Assembly: GCA_002077065.1 (NCBI GenBank)
Contig: NAJO01000010.1
Location: 1-64,000, forward strand
Direction: 5' to 3'
DNA: 64,000 nt
DNA from: Cryoendolithus antarcticus
Taxonomy: Eukaryota > Ascomycota > Dothideomycetes > Cladosporiales > Cladosporiaceae
Part shown: one piece after another, positions 43,661 through 53,758 of the stretch
Position numbering within the stretch: position 1 is the first letter of the stretch
How the letters are laid out: each line of letters begins with the position of its first letter
Position numbers and translations under genes: made by a program
The notes under the pieces: model-generated
What the model saw: only the letters and a program-made list of their open reading frames with translations
Database searches by the model: none
What the model was told of the DNA's origin: nothing

Positions 43661-44609
43661 ATGCGGAACTTCACGCTCCACGTCCTACTCGCCGGCGCGA
43701 ACCTATTCACAGGCACCGATGCTCGAGTGCAGTCCAGACAGAACGGCAGCAACGTCACCGCACCAGCCTACCCACCTTCATATTGTAGGCATATTGCCTC
43801 CACAATGAGTCGGCGTCACTCACTGACTCATCGCAGGCATCAACGGCACCCCCTCCGCCCTCCCTCCCCCTAGCAAATTCGGCTACATCCTCTTCCGCGG
43901 GTTCGAACCCCTAGACATCAACGGCCCCGTCTCAGCGCTCGCCACACTAGGCCGCTCCCGCCACATAGACCTCTCCATGATAGCCGAGACACTGGATCCA
44001 GTCACCAGCGCGCCGCTGTTACCCTCCATGAACCCCCTGAATTCCACATCCTTCGTGACAATGCTGCCGACGCATACCTTTGCCACTGCGCCGCAGGATC
44101 TAGGAGTGCTGATGATTCCCGGTGGCTCGGGCTCCAGGTCACCGTATCTGAACAACACGTTCGTATATCTTCGGGAAACGTACCCAAAGCTGCGGTATCT
44201 CATCACAGTCTGCACTGGCTCTCTGGTAGCTTCCCGCGCCGGTTTACTAGACGGCAAATACGCCACGACGAACAAGCAAGGTTGGGCTGCGGTCGTGGCG
44301 ACGAATCCGCACGTCCACTGGGTACCTCAAGCGAGGTGGGTGGTCGATGGCAATATCTGGAGTACGTCCGGGGTGAGCGCGGGAATTGACGGAACGCTGG
44401 GGTTTATCGAGTGCTTTTATGGGACTGCGGCTGTAACTGCGGTGAAGAAGTGAGTGCCGATATCCAGATCGAAAGCCTGCTGAGCAGCTCCTGAGCCTCT
44501 GCCTAGCTCGATGAAATTCGACTGGCATCAGGATCCGCATTGGGACCCGTTCTCGGTGGTGTATAATGTGATGGCGCCGGTGTATGTGCCGCCAGGCGAG
44601 TACTTCTAG
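43661..44609 (+). CDS. Secreted DJ-1/PfpI family protein, 279 aa
   Basis: Three exons, 43661-43784, 43837-44449 and 44507-44609, with introns of 52 and 57 nt. Residues 1-20 (MRNFTLHVLLAGANLFTGTD) look like a signal peptide, followed by a short Asn/Ser-rich linker. The class I glutamine-amidotransferase-like fold is clear: FGYILFRGFEPLDINGPVSA, DLGVLMIPGGSGSR, the nucleophile elbow VCTGSLVASRAGLLDG, and TSGVSAGIDGTLGF. The Cys in VCTGS is the reactive residue. The family includes isonitrile hydratases, glyoxalase III-type enzymes and DJ-1. Secretion is unusual for the family; substrate unknown. Confidence 0.9.
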
Positions 44610-44926
44610 ATGGCGGAATATTGTCGCAGACGCCTCGACTCAAAGACCCTCCAGTTCCACGTGCCAAGTACAACAGTAAGCGAAAACATGCTCAAACCCT
44701 CGCAGACATGCAAAAGATCGGCCACTGCAAGCACGTGCTTTGGAAGCGAGCAGGTTCGCAGCGTCGAGGGGGTTGATTACGATTGCGCCGTTCCCACGTG
44801 GGACACGAGCAACAACGTAACGTGCTCATATGAGCGCCTCAATTCTCGCTCAAGGCTACAACTCCAAGACCATCAGCAGTATCAGACCGATTTGATTCAT
44901 CGTCCAGTTTGTCAACAGCCGGGAAA
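44610..44926. other. Intergenic region
   Basis: 3' side of the DJ-1/PfpI gene and promoter of the copper transporter gene. No gene seen. Confidence 0.5.
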
Positions 44927-45735
44927 ATGAGTAAGTCTGACATGACCATGGCATCCGCCACAACTTCAATAGCAGTGGATATGACCACAGCCACCTCTTC
45001 CATGGCCATGGCCGCAACTTCTTCCGCCTCGATGGACATGGGCGGTATGAATATGGGCGGCGGCTGCAAGATCTCCGTACCCTCCTTCCCCTTCTTCTCC
45101 TACCTTGCCGAATGTAATGCTGACAAGGAGACAGATGACATGGAATTGGTACACCATCGATGCCTGCTTTATTGCGGACACCTGGCGTATCACCTCCAGC
45201 GGCATGTTCGCCGGCTCCTGCATAGGCGTCATATTGCTGGTCATCGTCTTGGAGGGGTTGCGTCCTGTGTCGCGAGAGTATGATGCCTTGCTTGTGCGGA
45301 AGCGAAAGTCGACCATCGCCGCTGGCCCTGTTGCCCGCAGCGGGAGTGATAGCGGCTCCGATCAAGGGAAGAGCGCTGCAATCGCCCAGACATCGACTGC
45401 GCCTACACCAGGCAGGTCGTTCAAGCCGACGCTCGCTGAGCAGATGGTGAGAGCAACATTGCACATGCTGCAGTTCGCAGTGGCGTACTTCGTGATGCTC
45501 CTGGCTATGTACTTCAATGGTCAGTGTGGTGACCGGTAACCTGATCCGAACTGTGCTGACTCCATGCCAGGATACATCATCATCTGCATCCTGATCGGTG
45601 CGTTCATCGGAGCTTTTGCGTTCAGCTGGCAGAGTATGGCGATGCCGTGAGTCGACCAACATTCTATACAGGGTTCACTGTACTGACTTATCATGCAGGG
45701 GTGAGGATCTCGAGATCGCCTTCTGTTGCGGCTGA
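44927..45735 (+). CDS. Ctr family copper transporter, 215 aa
   Basis: Four exons: 44927-45076, 45135-45519, 45571-45646 and 45699-45735. The N-terminus has Met-rich copper-binding motifs (MDMGGMNMGGG). After the first splice, MTWNWYTIDACFIADTW leads into helix 1. Helix 2 carries the MxxxM signature (MLLAM) and helix 3 the GxxxG signature (GAFIG), the diagnostic triplet of Ctr copper channels. A polar, Ser-rich cytosolic loop separates helices 1 and 2, and the C-terminus ends in CCG, similar to the Cys-rich copper-handing tail of the family. High-affinity Cu(I) uptake at the plasma membrane is expected; some Ctr proteins work at the vacuole. Confidence 0.93.
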
Positions 45736-46247
45736 GGGGGCAGTGATGTTCACTAACAAGGTCGTATCGGAATGCCGAATCGCACATGGAAGACAGAGCG
45801 TAGACTCGTCAGACATAGAGCATGAGTGCGATGGGATTGAAGTGAGACAACAGAAGATGCGGAGGACAAAGTGAAACATTACTGCGTATGCCCTACCTAG
45901 CTCGCCCGGACGTGCAGAATTTGTGTATGCTTCTCTGCCTCTCATCAGAAAGTGCAGCTGTGCGAGTGCCTCGTCGCTCGGCCACCGATCCATTCATGTA
46001 GTCAGGCCCATCTCGCATCGCCAGCATGACGAGGAATCCAGCAACACTTCGTGTCGAAGAGGCATCCAACTGGATGGTCCTGACCGTGTTGTGGACTTGA
46101 ATCCGCATTCTGCGTGCTTACCAGCCTCCGCGGAGGTACTCTGGGTGTGAATTGGCCGTTTGCGCGAACATGGAGCTTCGACCAAGTGTACTGCTTCTTT
46201 GGGTACGCTTTGTGATTCGCATGATGTTCACCACACATTCAAGGCTT
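45736..46247. other. Intergenic region (convergent 3' ends)
   Basis: Separates the 3' ends of the copper transporter (forward) and MTR3 (reverse). Short frames are unsupported. Confidence 0.5.
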
Positions 46248-47174
46248 TCAGCCAGTCATAACCACGTCCTTCGGTCGCCCTTTCGCGGTCGCGTTGGTAC
46301 CAGGCTCCTCAGGCGGCGACATGGCAGCCACTTTTGCTTCTGTCGAATCCTTGACAGCCTCGACTAGTACCGTCCGAGCCAGCGTAGCACACTGCACAGC
46401 ACTTTCAATCAACCCCTCAAGATCACCCCCCGCATCTCCCTTCATCCACATCTCTGTAATCTCGTCCCGTGACTGCAAGTAAGCCACAAGACATGCCGCC
46501 CTCGTCTCATGCTCAGCCGGTGCAGGGTCCAGCACTGTCGTCAAGCCATTCGCCTGATCATGCACAAGCGCAGCCACACCACCAGACACAAGATCCACGC
46601 AATCAATCCCAGCATCCACGATCGCCGCGCTTGCCGCAGTGATGCATCCAGCCAGTACGCTCAGCATCCCCCAGCCGCTCCCTGTATCGCTCGTGCCGGC
46701 TGGTCCATCGTCTTCACCCTCCAGGACCGTGATCACCACATCCGCCGCACTCTTCGGCCATCGCTCCCCAATTATCACCCCTCGCAGCGCAGTCTCGAGA
46801 TGCAAGCCTAGATCGCGCTCTGAGCTGTCTCGTACGTACCCACGACGCATCTTTGTCGCAAAGGGTGCGTACTTGACGTGGGTAGTGAGGAGTAAGTTCG
46901 GTGAGAACGCAGCATTTCTAGGTAGAGGCCGCGGTCCGTGGACTGTGCATGTGATTTTCAGGCTAGACGTCTTCGATGCTGGAGTGACAGAATCGGGAGG
47001 CAGCTCGTAGTATGCTGATCCCGCGGCGGAAGGCACAATGCCTGTTTGCAGGAAGATTTTCCTGTGCTCATCGGCCTTCCTCCGCCGTCGCGGCGGGGTT
47101 GTCTTAGCTGATGCGAAGACTGGTGGCGCGGTGCCACCGGCTGGCGCATTAAGGCGGCGTCGATCAGCTTGCAT
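46248..47174 (-). CDS. MTR3: Exosome subunit MTR3 (RNase PH-like), 308 aa
   Basis: Single exon. I start at the ATG at 47174 (MQADRRRLNAPAGGTAPPVF), because that is the family's usual beginning; an upstream in-frame ATG at 47285 would add 37 residues that do not look conserved. RNase PH-fold landmarks include RKIFLQTGIVPSAAGSAYYE, TCTVHGPRPLPRNAAF, and GCITAASAAIVDAGIDCVDL. MTR3 is one of six catalytically inactive PH-ring subunits of the RNA exosome, which degrades and processes RNA in nucleus and cytoplasm. The C-terminal 50 residues are a helical, Thr/Glu-rich extension. Confidence 0.92.
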   Translation of the reverse strand: MQADRRRLNAPAGGTAPPVFASAKTTPPRRRRKADEHRKIFLQTGIVPSAAGSAYYELPPDSVTPASKTSSLKITCTVHGPRPLPRNAAFSPNLLLTTHVKYAPFATKMRRGYVRDSSERDLGLHLETALRGVIIGERWPKSAADVVITVLEGEDDGPAGTSDTGSGWGMLSVLAGCITAASAAIVDAGIDCVDLVSGGVAALVHDQANGLTTVLDPAPAEHETRAACLVAYLQSRDEITEMWMKGDAGGDLEGLIESAVQCATLARTVLVEAVKDSTEAKVAAMSPPEEPGTNATAKGRPKDVVMTG

Positions 47175-47327
47175 GTTGGAGTGCAGAGCGACACTGGATA
47201 TAAATGTAAATAATATTTGAGTGTTGTCATTGGCCAGCTCCGTTAAAGCCGGATTACTCAATGTGGTCAATACATTGATTGACACAGTCTTGCCTCTTCC
47301 TCCACTGATCCACTCACAAGAACCATC

Positions 47328-47579
47328 ATGAGTACCACATACTGGCTAGCTGCGGCTTTCGGCATCGTCCTGGCCTTGTTGCTAGCATATATGATCTTGA
47401 CGTCCTGCTTGGGCGACCAGATCCACGCGCACTGGTCTGGTCGAGCCTCTTCCTATGTCCCCACCACATATGGCATGCAGTACGCCCGCGTGATGGGTCA
47501 CGGAGGCAATCAGGCTGGATGGGAGCAGATCGAGATGGAAGACATGCTTGATAGTGATCGAGACAGGTCGCCACACTAA
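47328..47579 (+). CDS. Small single-pass membrane protein, 83 aa
   Basis: ATG at 47328, single exon, stop at 47579. A hydrophobic N-terminal segment (WLAAAFGIVLALLLAYMIL) is likely one transmembrane helix or an uncleaved signal anchor, followed by a polar tail with an acidic ending (EMEDMLDSDRD). It starts about 150 bp from the MTR3 start in divergent orientation. No family recognised. It may be a real small gene because the frame is clean and the composition is membrane-like, but a chance frame is not excluded. Confidence 0.5.
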   Translation: MSTTYWLAAAFGIVLALLLAYMILTSCLGDQIHAHWSGRASSYVPTTYGMQYARVMGHGGNQAGWEQIEMEDMLDSDRDRSPH

Positions 47580-47635
47580 GACTCGTGCCAGAGGATGACA
47601 GATCCATCCTCACATGTACATGTACGTCAACTCGA

Positions 47636-49201
47636 TTAAAGCTCTTCCCTGGCCGACGTCACTACAGCTTCCGCCACACTACTCAGCGCCAACGTGGCGT
47701 TCTCCGCCGCCTCCCTCAGCATCTTCTGCTCCTCCAGATTCATCGCCCAGAACATAACATACGTCGCCATTATTCCCGACGGAATCGCAATACTCGTCGT
47801 AAACAGCAAAGCAAATACCACCTCAGGCATGATCTTCGACCTCTCCTTCTTATCCAACACCATCCGCTCCATCTCCTCCTCAAGCGAGTCGATCATTTTC
47901 GTCTCGCTGAACTCGGCAAGCACGCGGTCCTGGCCTTTGTGGCCCATCTTGTTGAGTTCGTCTCGGGTGGACGGGATGAGAGATTTGCGGAGGACGTCAG
48001 TCCAGGCTTCGACTTTGTCTGGACTTCGGAGCCAGCCGGTACGGCCGTCGTAGATTGTCTCCAGTGGGCCGCCGGTGTTGGTGGCTAATACTGGCGTCCG
48101 AGCGAGCATGGCTTCAAGGGGTACGATGCCAAAGTGCTCGTCTGTGGGAGTGTAAATGAGGATCCAGGCTGCTTGGAGTAGGCGCTCTTTTAGAGCTTGC
48201 GGGATGGAGAGGAGGAAAAGTACGTCGACGTCGTCGGTAGACATGTCTGTCACTTGAGTGTCCTGTGGCTTGAACGTAGCGTGGGTCAGTCCGAGTGAGT
48301 CGGCCAGTTGCTGCAGTTCTCGATGCGTAGTCGCATTCTCAGCATTGTTCGGATCGTAGCCGCCAGCCATTACTAGACGTGCGCCACTCCGTTCCGCGGC
48401 TGTGAGACCTGCATATGCTTTAATAGCAAGTGCAAGATTCTTCTTGCCTTCGAAGCGGTTGATGCTAAGCAGGACTTTCTTCCCAGGCCAGAGGATTTCT
48501 GTCGGACCATCCATGTTTGCATTCTTCGTGTTGACGCACGGGTAGATGACTTTGAGCTCCCGACTCCGAGGCCAATCGAAGGTTTTGCGGTAGATACTGC
48601 GTGTAAAGTTGCTATTCACAACAATCGAGTCGGCACAGCCAGTGCTCCATCCCTCCGTAGCATCAAAAGGCACCCTGTAGCCCCGTTTCAGAGCACCCTT
48701 GATACCCTTCTCTGACTTCACTAGAAGTCGATCAGGGTAGTGGCCATAGAACAGTACCCTTGCCCGCGGGTAGAAGTATCTGAAAAGCGGCACACAAACG
48801 CTGAGCTGATCGACGAAGATGATGTCGGGAGCGATGGTCTTGAGCTCTGACGAGAACAATGCTATGCTGAAGACTAGTGCTATCTGTCGTAGTATCGCAA
48901 ACAGTATGCTGAACCGGCCCGCGAATGATTGAGGGAACAGCCTGTCGCCTCGGACTCGGACGTCGAGTGTGCCTGTCGATGTTGTTAAATGTTGCTCTGT
49001 TGATTGAGCATGCGATTGCGTACCATCTCTAGCTTCGTCAAAGCAATGATTCGTGTCCCGATACGAAGTGATGACCGTGACTTTATGGCCCCGAGACTGA
49101 AGTCCTACAGCGGCATCGATGACAAGTCGCTCCGCGCCGCCAATGCCAAGATCAGGGTGGACAAAGAGCACGCTTTTCGACGAGACTATTCCCTCGGTCA
49201 T
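47636..49201 (-). CDS. ALG2: ALG2, alpha-1,3/1,6-mannosyltransferase, 521 aa
   Basis: Single exon, ATG at 49201. GT4 glycosyltransferase landmarks: VLFVHPDLGIGGAERLVIDA at the N-terminus, WPGKKVLLSINRFEGKKNL at the start of the second Rossmann domain, and the EX7E block EHFGIVPLEAMLARTPVLAT with NTGGPLETI. A hydrophobic segment near the C-terminus (VVFALLFTTSIAIPSGIMATYVMFW) anchors it to the ER. ALG2 adds the second and third mannoses to the lipid-linked oligosaccharide on the cytosolic face of the ER, an essential step of N-glycosylation. A Ser/Thr/Gln-rich insertion lies near residues 60-75. Confidence 0.95.
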   Translation of the reverse strand: MTEGIVSSKSVLFVHPDLGIGGAERLVIDAAVGLQSRGHKVTVITSYRDTNHCFDEARDGTQSHAQSTEQHLTTSTGTLDVRVRGDRLFPQSFAGRFSILFAILRQIALVFSIALFSSELKTIAPDIIFVDQLSVCVPLFRYFYPRARVLFYGHYPDRLLVKSEKGIKGALKRGYRVPFDATEGWSTGCADSIVVNSNFTRSIYRKTFDWPRSRELKVIYPCVNTKNANMDGPTEILWPGKKVLLSINRFEGKKNLALAIKAYAGLTAAERSGARLVMAGGYDPNNAENATTHRELQQLADSLGLTHATFKPQDTQVTDMSTDDVDVLFLLSIPQALKERLLQAAWILIYTPTDEHFGIVPLEAMLARTPVLATNTGGPLETIYDGRTGWLRSPDKVEAWTDVLRKSLIPSTRDELNKMGHKGQDRVLAEFSETKMIDSLEEEMERMVLDKKERSKIMPEVVFALLFTTSIAIPSGIMATYVMFWAMNLEEQKMLREAAENATLALSSVAEAVVTSAREEL

Positions 49202-50046
49202 TGCGTTTGTTTCGATGGCATAAGTCTAGGGTTGTTTAGGTTCTGTGATCGAATCTATGTACATCACTGTAAAGTCGTAGAGGACGTTGCGACAAGCTTT
49301 ACCCGGTCGAAGTCTTGTGGCTGCCACGTGGCTGGGCGGCTAATCTGGAATACCTTTACAGAATTCAGGTACGGCATGGTCACCAGGAGCGACGGGAGTA
49401 CGATATGTCAAGCGATAGAGGATAGTAAGGCACATGATATGGTTTTTAACGCCCATGTGAGAGCCATGCTCGTCGTGCCGGAAAAATTGGTGGCCCTAGC
49501 CCATCCCCTGATCTCACGCATTTATACCTAGCTCGCGTGTGTAAATGCTGGTTCACTTTTGACCCTGTCCACCCTCGCACGACAGCCGTCGCGATGTCAT
49601 TGCTCCGGTCCCTCGATCCACAGCATGGATGCAGTATTACTGTCTGCTCGGAATGGTCCTCTCTCACATTCATGATATCGAGCTCGCTTGGTGGCGTAAA
49701 TCGCACGTCCATCGGCTGTCAATTGATGTTGATGACATGCATCATCTGCGACACTGGCGATACACAGACTGCTAGAGCAAATTTTCATAGTTTGGCATAT
49801 CGTGGCTCTCGGACTCTGTTTTGCGCGGCCGATCGACGCCTTCAAGATGGAGATCGTGTACACAGCCGTATGGTAGCGAGTTCTATCCCATACGTTCGAT
49901 TGCACTCGCTTCACTAGGACTGTGTACATCATGTTTGAGACTTCCAGCATCGACAACAGTCCGAGCCGCGTGTCCGAGAAGTAAGTCCCCGGGTCTATGG
50001 CATTGGCGGTTGCTGTCCTGGGCCTCAGGTGGCGCTGCTCAGTGAC
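49202..50046. other. Intergenic region
   Basis: 845 bp between ALG2 and the DUF202 gene, both on the reverse strand. It holds the ALG2 promoter. Several short frames on both strands lack support. Confidence 0.45.
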
Positions 50047-50763
50047 TTAGCTATCACTACGATCGCCCGCTGTAGTCGATAGGAAGAGCACGCATGCAGC
50101 GATGATGGCCGAGGCAACCACGGTAAATATCTGTCTATATGTCATTTGAGTGCCTTTCGTAGCCTTGAGCGTCTTTGCCCATCAGCAAAGACTACTACCT
50201 ACCAACTGCGTGCCCCAGCCAGTCTGCACAAACGCCTGACGTCTACTATACCGCGTCACTGTCTTGACGTAGTTGCCAAAGCCAGCAAAAAGGCATGCCA
50301 TCGACAGCACCCAGAAGGTCATGCCAAACGGCAGAGCAATGCGCTTTTCGAGTGCTGAAGCTTCATGCTTCAAGTGGAATGAAATCATAATAGCCACTGA
50401 GACAATCGTCATGTATGTAGCAAGTCGGAGCCATGAGAGAAATGCTGAAGACACGCAATGAGTTCGAGCTCAAGGACAAGGATTCTCGTACACATACTTC
50501 GCTCAGCAGCGCAATGATCACGGCAGTCCGAGTCGTTATTGTCAAACAAAAGCGGACCAAGGAGAGGGCGTTCGACGAAGAGGTGCCTTTCGTAATTATT
50601 GCGCCTGCGTTTGACTCAGCATCATGCACGCCTGGTGATCATCGCATTTAATGTCGACTGACTGGTGGACAAGGACTGGCTTCGCCCAGAATATGTTGAA
50701 GACCGGGTTGTACGGCTCGTTCAGGAAGGCAGCGTCGGACGCTGATGATCGTCGAGAGGTCAT
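50047..50763 (-). CDS. DUF202 domain membrane protein, 177 aa
   Basis: Four exons: 50763-50663, 50604-50498, 50444-50203 and 50130-50047, with introns of 58, 53 and 72 nt. The splices rebuild the DUF202 landmark RDHCAAERTFLSWLRLATYM, then two further membrane segments (FGMTFWVLSMACLFAGFGNYV and IFTVVASAIIAACVLFLS). DUF202 proteins are small three-helix membrane proteins; in yeast, Vtc1 and the VTC complex use this fold in vacuolar polyphosphate synthesis and membrane trafficking, while other fungal members are uncharacterised. The N-terminal 60 residues are polar. The gene is divergent with the SNG1-type gene. Confidence 0.88.
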
Positions 50764-51197
50764 GGCTGTATTACTTGCATTGCTCGTGCCGCGGGCGATT
50801 CACACACGTCCATCATGAAGCCAGCACGTCGCCATCTTTGCCATATAGACACCGATGGCGAGCTTGGAGCTGCACTGATGCGACAAAGTGGAGCTTCTCC
50901 TTCGCTCTTTCCATTTGCTCGGCTGGATCTCGGAGGCAAGAACGATCAACGACCGAAGAACCGGCATCTGAAAGCTTATTCGGACTTTCCGATGCGCTGA
51001 CATCACCAGAGTTCCATTGGCAGATCTGATCTATGCAGATCGACATCGGCCGTGTCGCCGCTTAGTATGTTCGCGCATTCGGCGTCATGGCTCCGCGGCG
51101 CGTACGAGGGTTTGGTCGAAAGAATTCCGGGTAGGTATTCGCTTTACATATTCACACTATTTTCCAACCTTGTCTTTCATTCCTCGTCATTCGCGCG
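50764..51197. promoter_or_regulatory. Divergent promoter region, DUF202 and SNG1-type genes
   Basis: 434 bp between start codons facing away from each other. No specific site identified. Confidence 0.45.
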
Positions 51198-52797
51198 ATG
51201 GCTTCCTCGCGCCACGGTGACGACGAGTCGCAGAGCAAAAAAGAGCAGGAAAGTAGCAACAGCGGCGACGGCGGCAACAGCGGTGGCAACGATGAGGACC
51301 AGGAAAAGCAAGGACCGCCTACACCGTACGTCCTCGTAATAATACAGATGTACCATGGAAATGAGGAGACTAATCAGGACGTAGCGTCGGCTTTTGGGAC
51401 TCCCGCCTCAACGCAGTGCGCAAGGAAGCATTCACGAAATGGGGAATCACTACCGTCGTGCTGATGGTCTCCATCATGGCCCTCTTGTCAATTTACTGGG
51501 CAGTGTTCTACCACGTCCAAGCGAATATGTCCTCCCTCGTCGTCTACGTGGTGGATTTCGACGGCCAAGTTGCGCCATACGACAACATCGGCGTTGAACC
51601 GATAGTCGGACCTGCGATCGTCGGGCTTGCAAACCAGATGGTCGCGAGCTCGAAGCCCACACTAGGATTTGGTAGCATGCCGCCGTCGGCCTTCAAGAAC
51701 GACCCACTGGAGGTGCGCCGCGCTGTGTACAACTTCGAGGCATGGGCGGCCCTCATTATCATGCCGAATGCGACATCGTTATTATACAGCGCAATCCAGA
51801 ACGGCAACGCTAGCTACGATCCGATGGGCGCTTGCCAGCTGGTATACGTACAGGCACGAGATGAGACGAACTGGTCGAATTACCTCGGCCCTACGATAAA
51901 CCAATTCGAGACAGAAGCCACGAGTATGGTCGGCATGATGTGGGCAAAAACTGCGCTGCAGCTGGCGTCAAACAATCAGACCGTGCTACAGGGCATGTCG
52001 CAGGTCCCGCAGGCGCTCAGCCCAGCGATTGGCTTCAGCACCTACAACCTGCGACCATTCTATCCTCAGACTTCCACGCCAGCAGTGTCGATCGGGTTAA
52101 TTTACCTGATCATCATCGCCTTCTTCTCGTTCAGCTTCTACCTGCCGATTCACTTCAAGGTTCGTCTCACCAAAATCTCAGCCAAGCCATGCACTACTGA
52201 CAACCCGTACAGTACCTCAAGCCCGAAGGCCACCCACCGCTCAAGTTCTGGCAACTAGTGATCTGGCGCTGGTTCGCGACAATGGCCGCCTACTTCTTCC
52301 TCTCACTAGCATACTCCCTCATCTCCCTCGCCTTCCAGATAAATTTCATCGGGGGCGTACCGGGCACTGGCGACCCAACGGCAGTCACGCCGATCGAGTT
52401 CGGCAATCCTGCGTCTTACGGGCGTGGTACATTCATCGTCTACTGGATGTTGAACTGGGTCGGCATGATGGCTCTAGGGCTGGCTTGCGAGAACGTGGCC
52501 ATGATCGTCGGACAGCCTTGGGTGGCGCTATGGCTCATCTTCTGGGTCATTACCAACGTTTCGACTTCGTTTTACGACATTGACCTCTCGCCGCACTTCT
52601 ACTACTGGGGATATGCATGGCCGCTGCATCAGATTGTGGAAGGCAGCAGGCAGATCTTGTTTGATTTGCATTCGCGATTGGGACTGAATTTCGGTATCCT
52701 ATTTGCATGGGCCGCGGTCAACACGGCGGTGTTTCCGGCGGCGTGTTACTTCATGAGGTGGAAGAGCAAGAATGGGGTGCACGAATATTATAGATAG
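51198..52797 (+). CDS. SNG1/DUF3533 family membrane protein, 495 aa
   Basis: Three exons: 51198-51325, 51385-52159 and 52213-52797. The N-terminal 45 residues are hydrophilic (Glu, Ser, Gly). Family landmarks: VGFWDSRLNAVRKEAF rebuilt across the first intron, a membrane helix, a large lumenal/extracellular loop beginning VVDFDGQVAPYDN, then five more hydrophobic segments such as FFSFSFYLPIHFK and CENVAMIVGQPWVALW. Yeast SNG1 gives resistance to nitrosoguanidine and affects plasma-membrane lipid asymmetry; fungal relatives are putative ABC2-type-like transporters. The precise role is not shown. Confidence 0.9.
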
Positions 52798-53100
52798 ATG
52801 TAACAGATAGAATGTAAGACTAGTAATGTTTACCTCAGCCACAGTCATCTGGCTCAAGCTGTGTACCCGTCGGGCGCGAAGGCAATGGTAGACGGCCTCA
52901 ATCGCCTAACGCTGTTGTCGGGCTCGAGATGCTAATTCCGTGCGTGCTCCGAGTGGAAGACGACGATGTAAGAGAGGAGATGTATAGATATACAACGCAT
53001 GCACGCGGCGCACCGCATGCCATGCCGAACATTCACTCTATCTTACTTCGCCGATGCTGTTGTTACATTATAGATGACAGTATCGCATGCTCCCTCGGGT
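52798..53100. other. Intergenic region (convergent 3' ends)
   Basis: Between the 3' ends of the SNG1-type gene and HSP10. Nothing else seen. Confidence 0.5.
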
Positions 53101-53527
53101 TTACTCGTTGATCTTCGCCAGTAGCCTGCGACTTCGTTAGCTCTTCCGCGCACCTGGCTACCTTCGCACACAGCCAGAACATACTCGTGATCCCTGAACA
53201 GACTGAACTCCTCCTCTCCCACTTTCAGCGGGCTGCCACCAAACTGCGGAATGAGCACGCGATCACCAGCTGCCACGCCGAGCGGTATCCGGTTGCCCTT
53301 CTTATCCATCATGCCCGGGCCGACAGCCAGCACTTTCGCCTCGTTGAGCTCCTTCACTGCGGTCTCGGGAAGGAAGATGCCGCCTGCTGTCTTTGTGTCG
53401 GCTTTGATGCGCTGGACTAGGACGCGGTCGAGAAGGGGTGCGAGCGACTTAATGGACTTGATTGCGGCCGACTGGGAGATTATGTTAGATGGGGTGAGGG
53501 GGTGGGGTATAGGAGGTCACATACCAT
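53101..53527 (-). CDS. HSP10: Mitochondrial co-chaperonin HSP10 (GroES), 104 aa
   Basis: Three exons: 53527-53525 (the ATG alone), 53471-53185 and 53125-53101. Introns are 53 and 59 nt. The product MSAAIKSIKSLAPLLDRVLV continues through RIKADTKTAGGIFLPETAV (mobile-loop region) and GDRVLIPQFGGSPLKVGEEEF to the end LLAKINE, exactly the length and pattern of eukaryotic HSP10. It caps HSP60 in the mitochondrial matrix for protein folding. The basic N-terminus serves as an uncleaved import signal in this family. A start codon isolated in its own exon is notable. It is divergent with the WD-repeat gene. Confidence 0.95.
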
Positions 53528-53636
53528 GGTGTCAGATTGTGTAAGGCGCGAATGGGCAGGGTATCGACGGTGGTAATGCTAGGATGGTTCGTTCAGAGGA
53601 TTCAATGTATGTATGCTATGGTTCTATCTAATAATA

Positions 53637-53644
53637 TTCTCGAA
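53637..53644. promoter_or_regulatory. Possible heat-shock element half
   Basis: TTCTCGAA in the 231-bp divergent region upstream of HSP10 fits two inverted nGAAn units of a heat-shock element; a third unit is not evident, so this is weak. HSP10 genes are commonly induced by HSF1. Confidence 0.3.
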
Positions 53645-53758
53645 GCTCGTCCGGCTGCTCGGCGATGCTGGAGTTCACTTCCGAGGCCGCAACTGCCGGC
53701 CAATTGTGACGATGCTGAATATATATGAGCTCCCACCTGAAGCTCGACCGTCATTGGC

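Noticed and set aside
43895..43912. tRNA-like string GGGTTCGAACCCC
   Set aside because: It codes FRGFEPL within the DJ-1/PfpI domain; chance resemblance in coding sequence.
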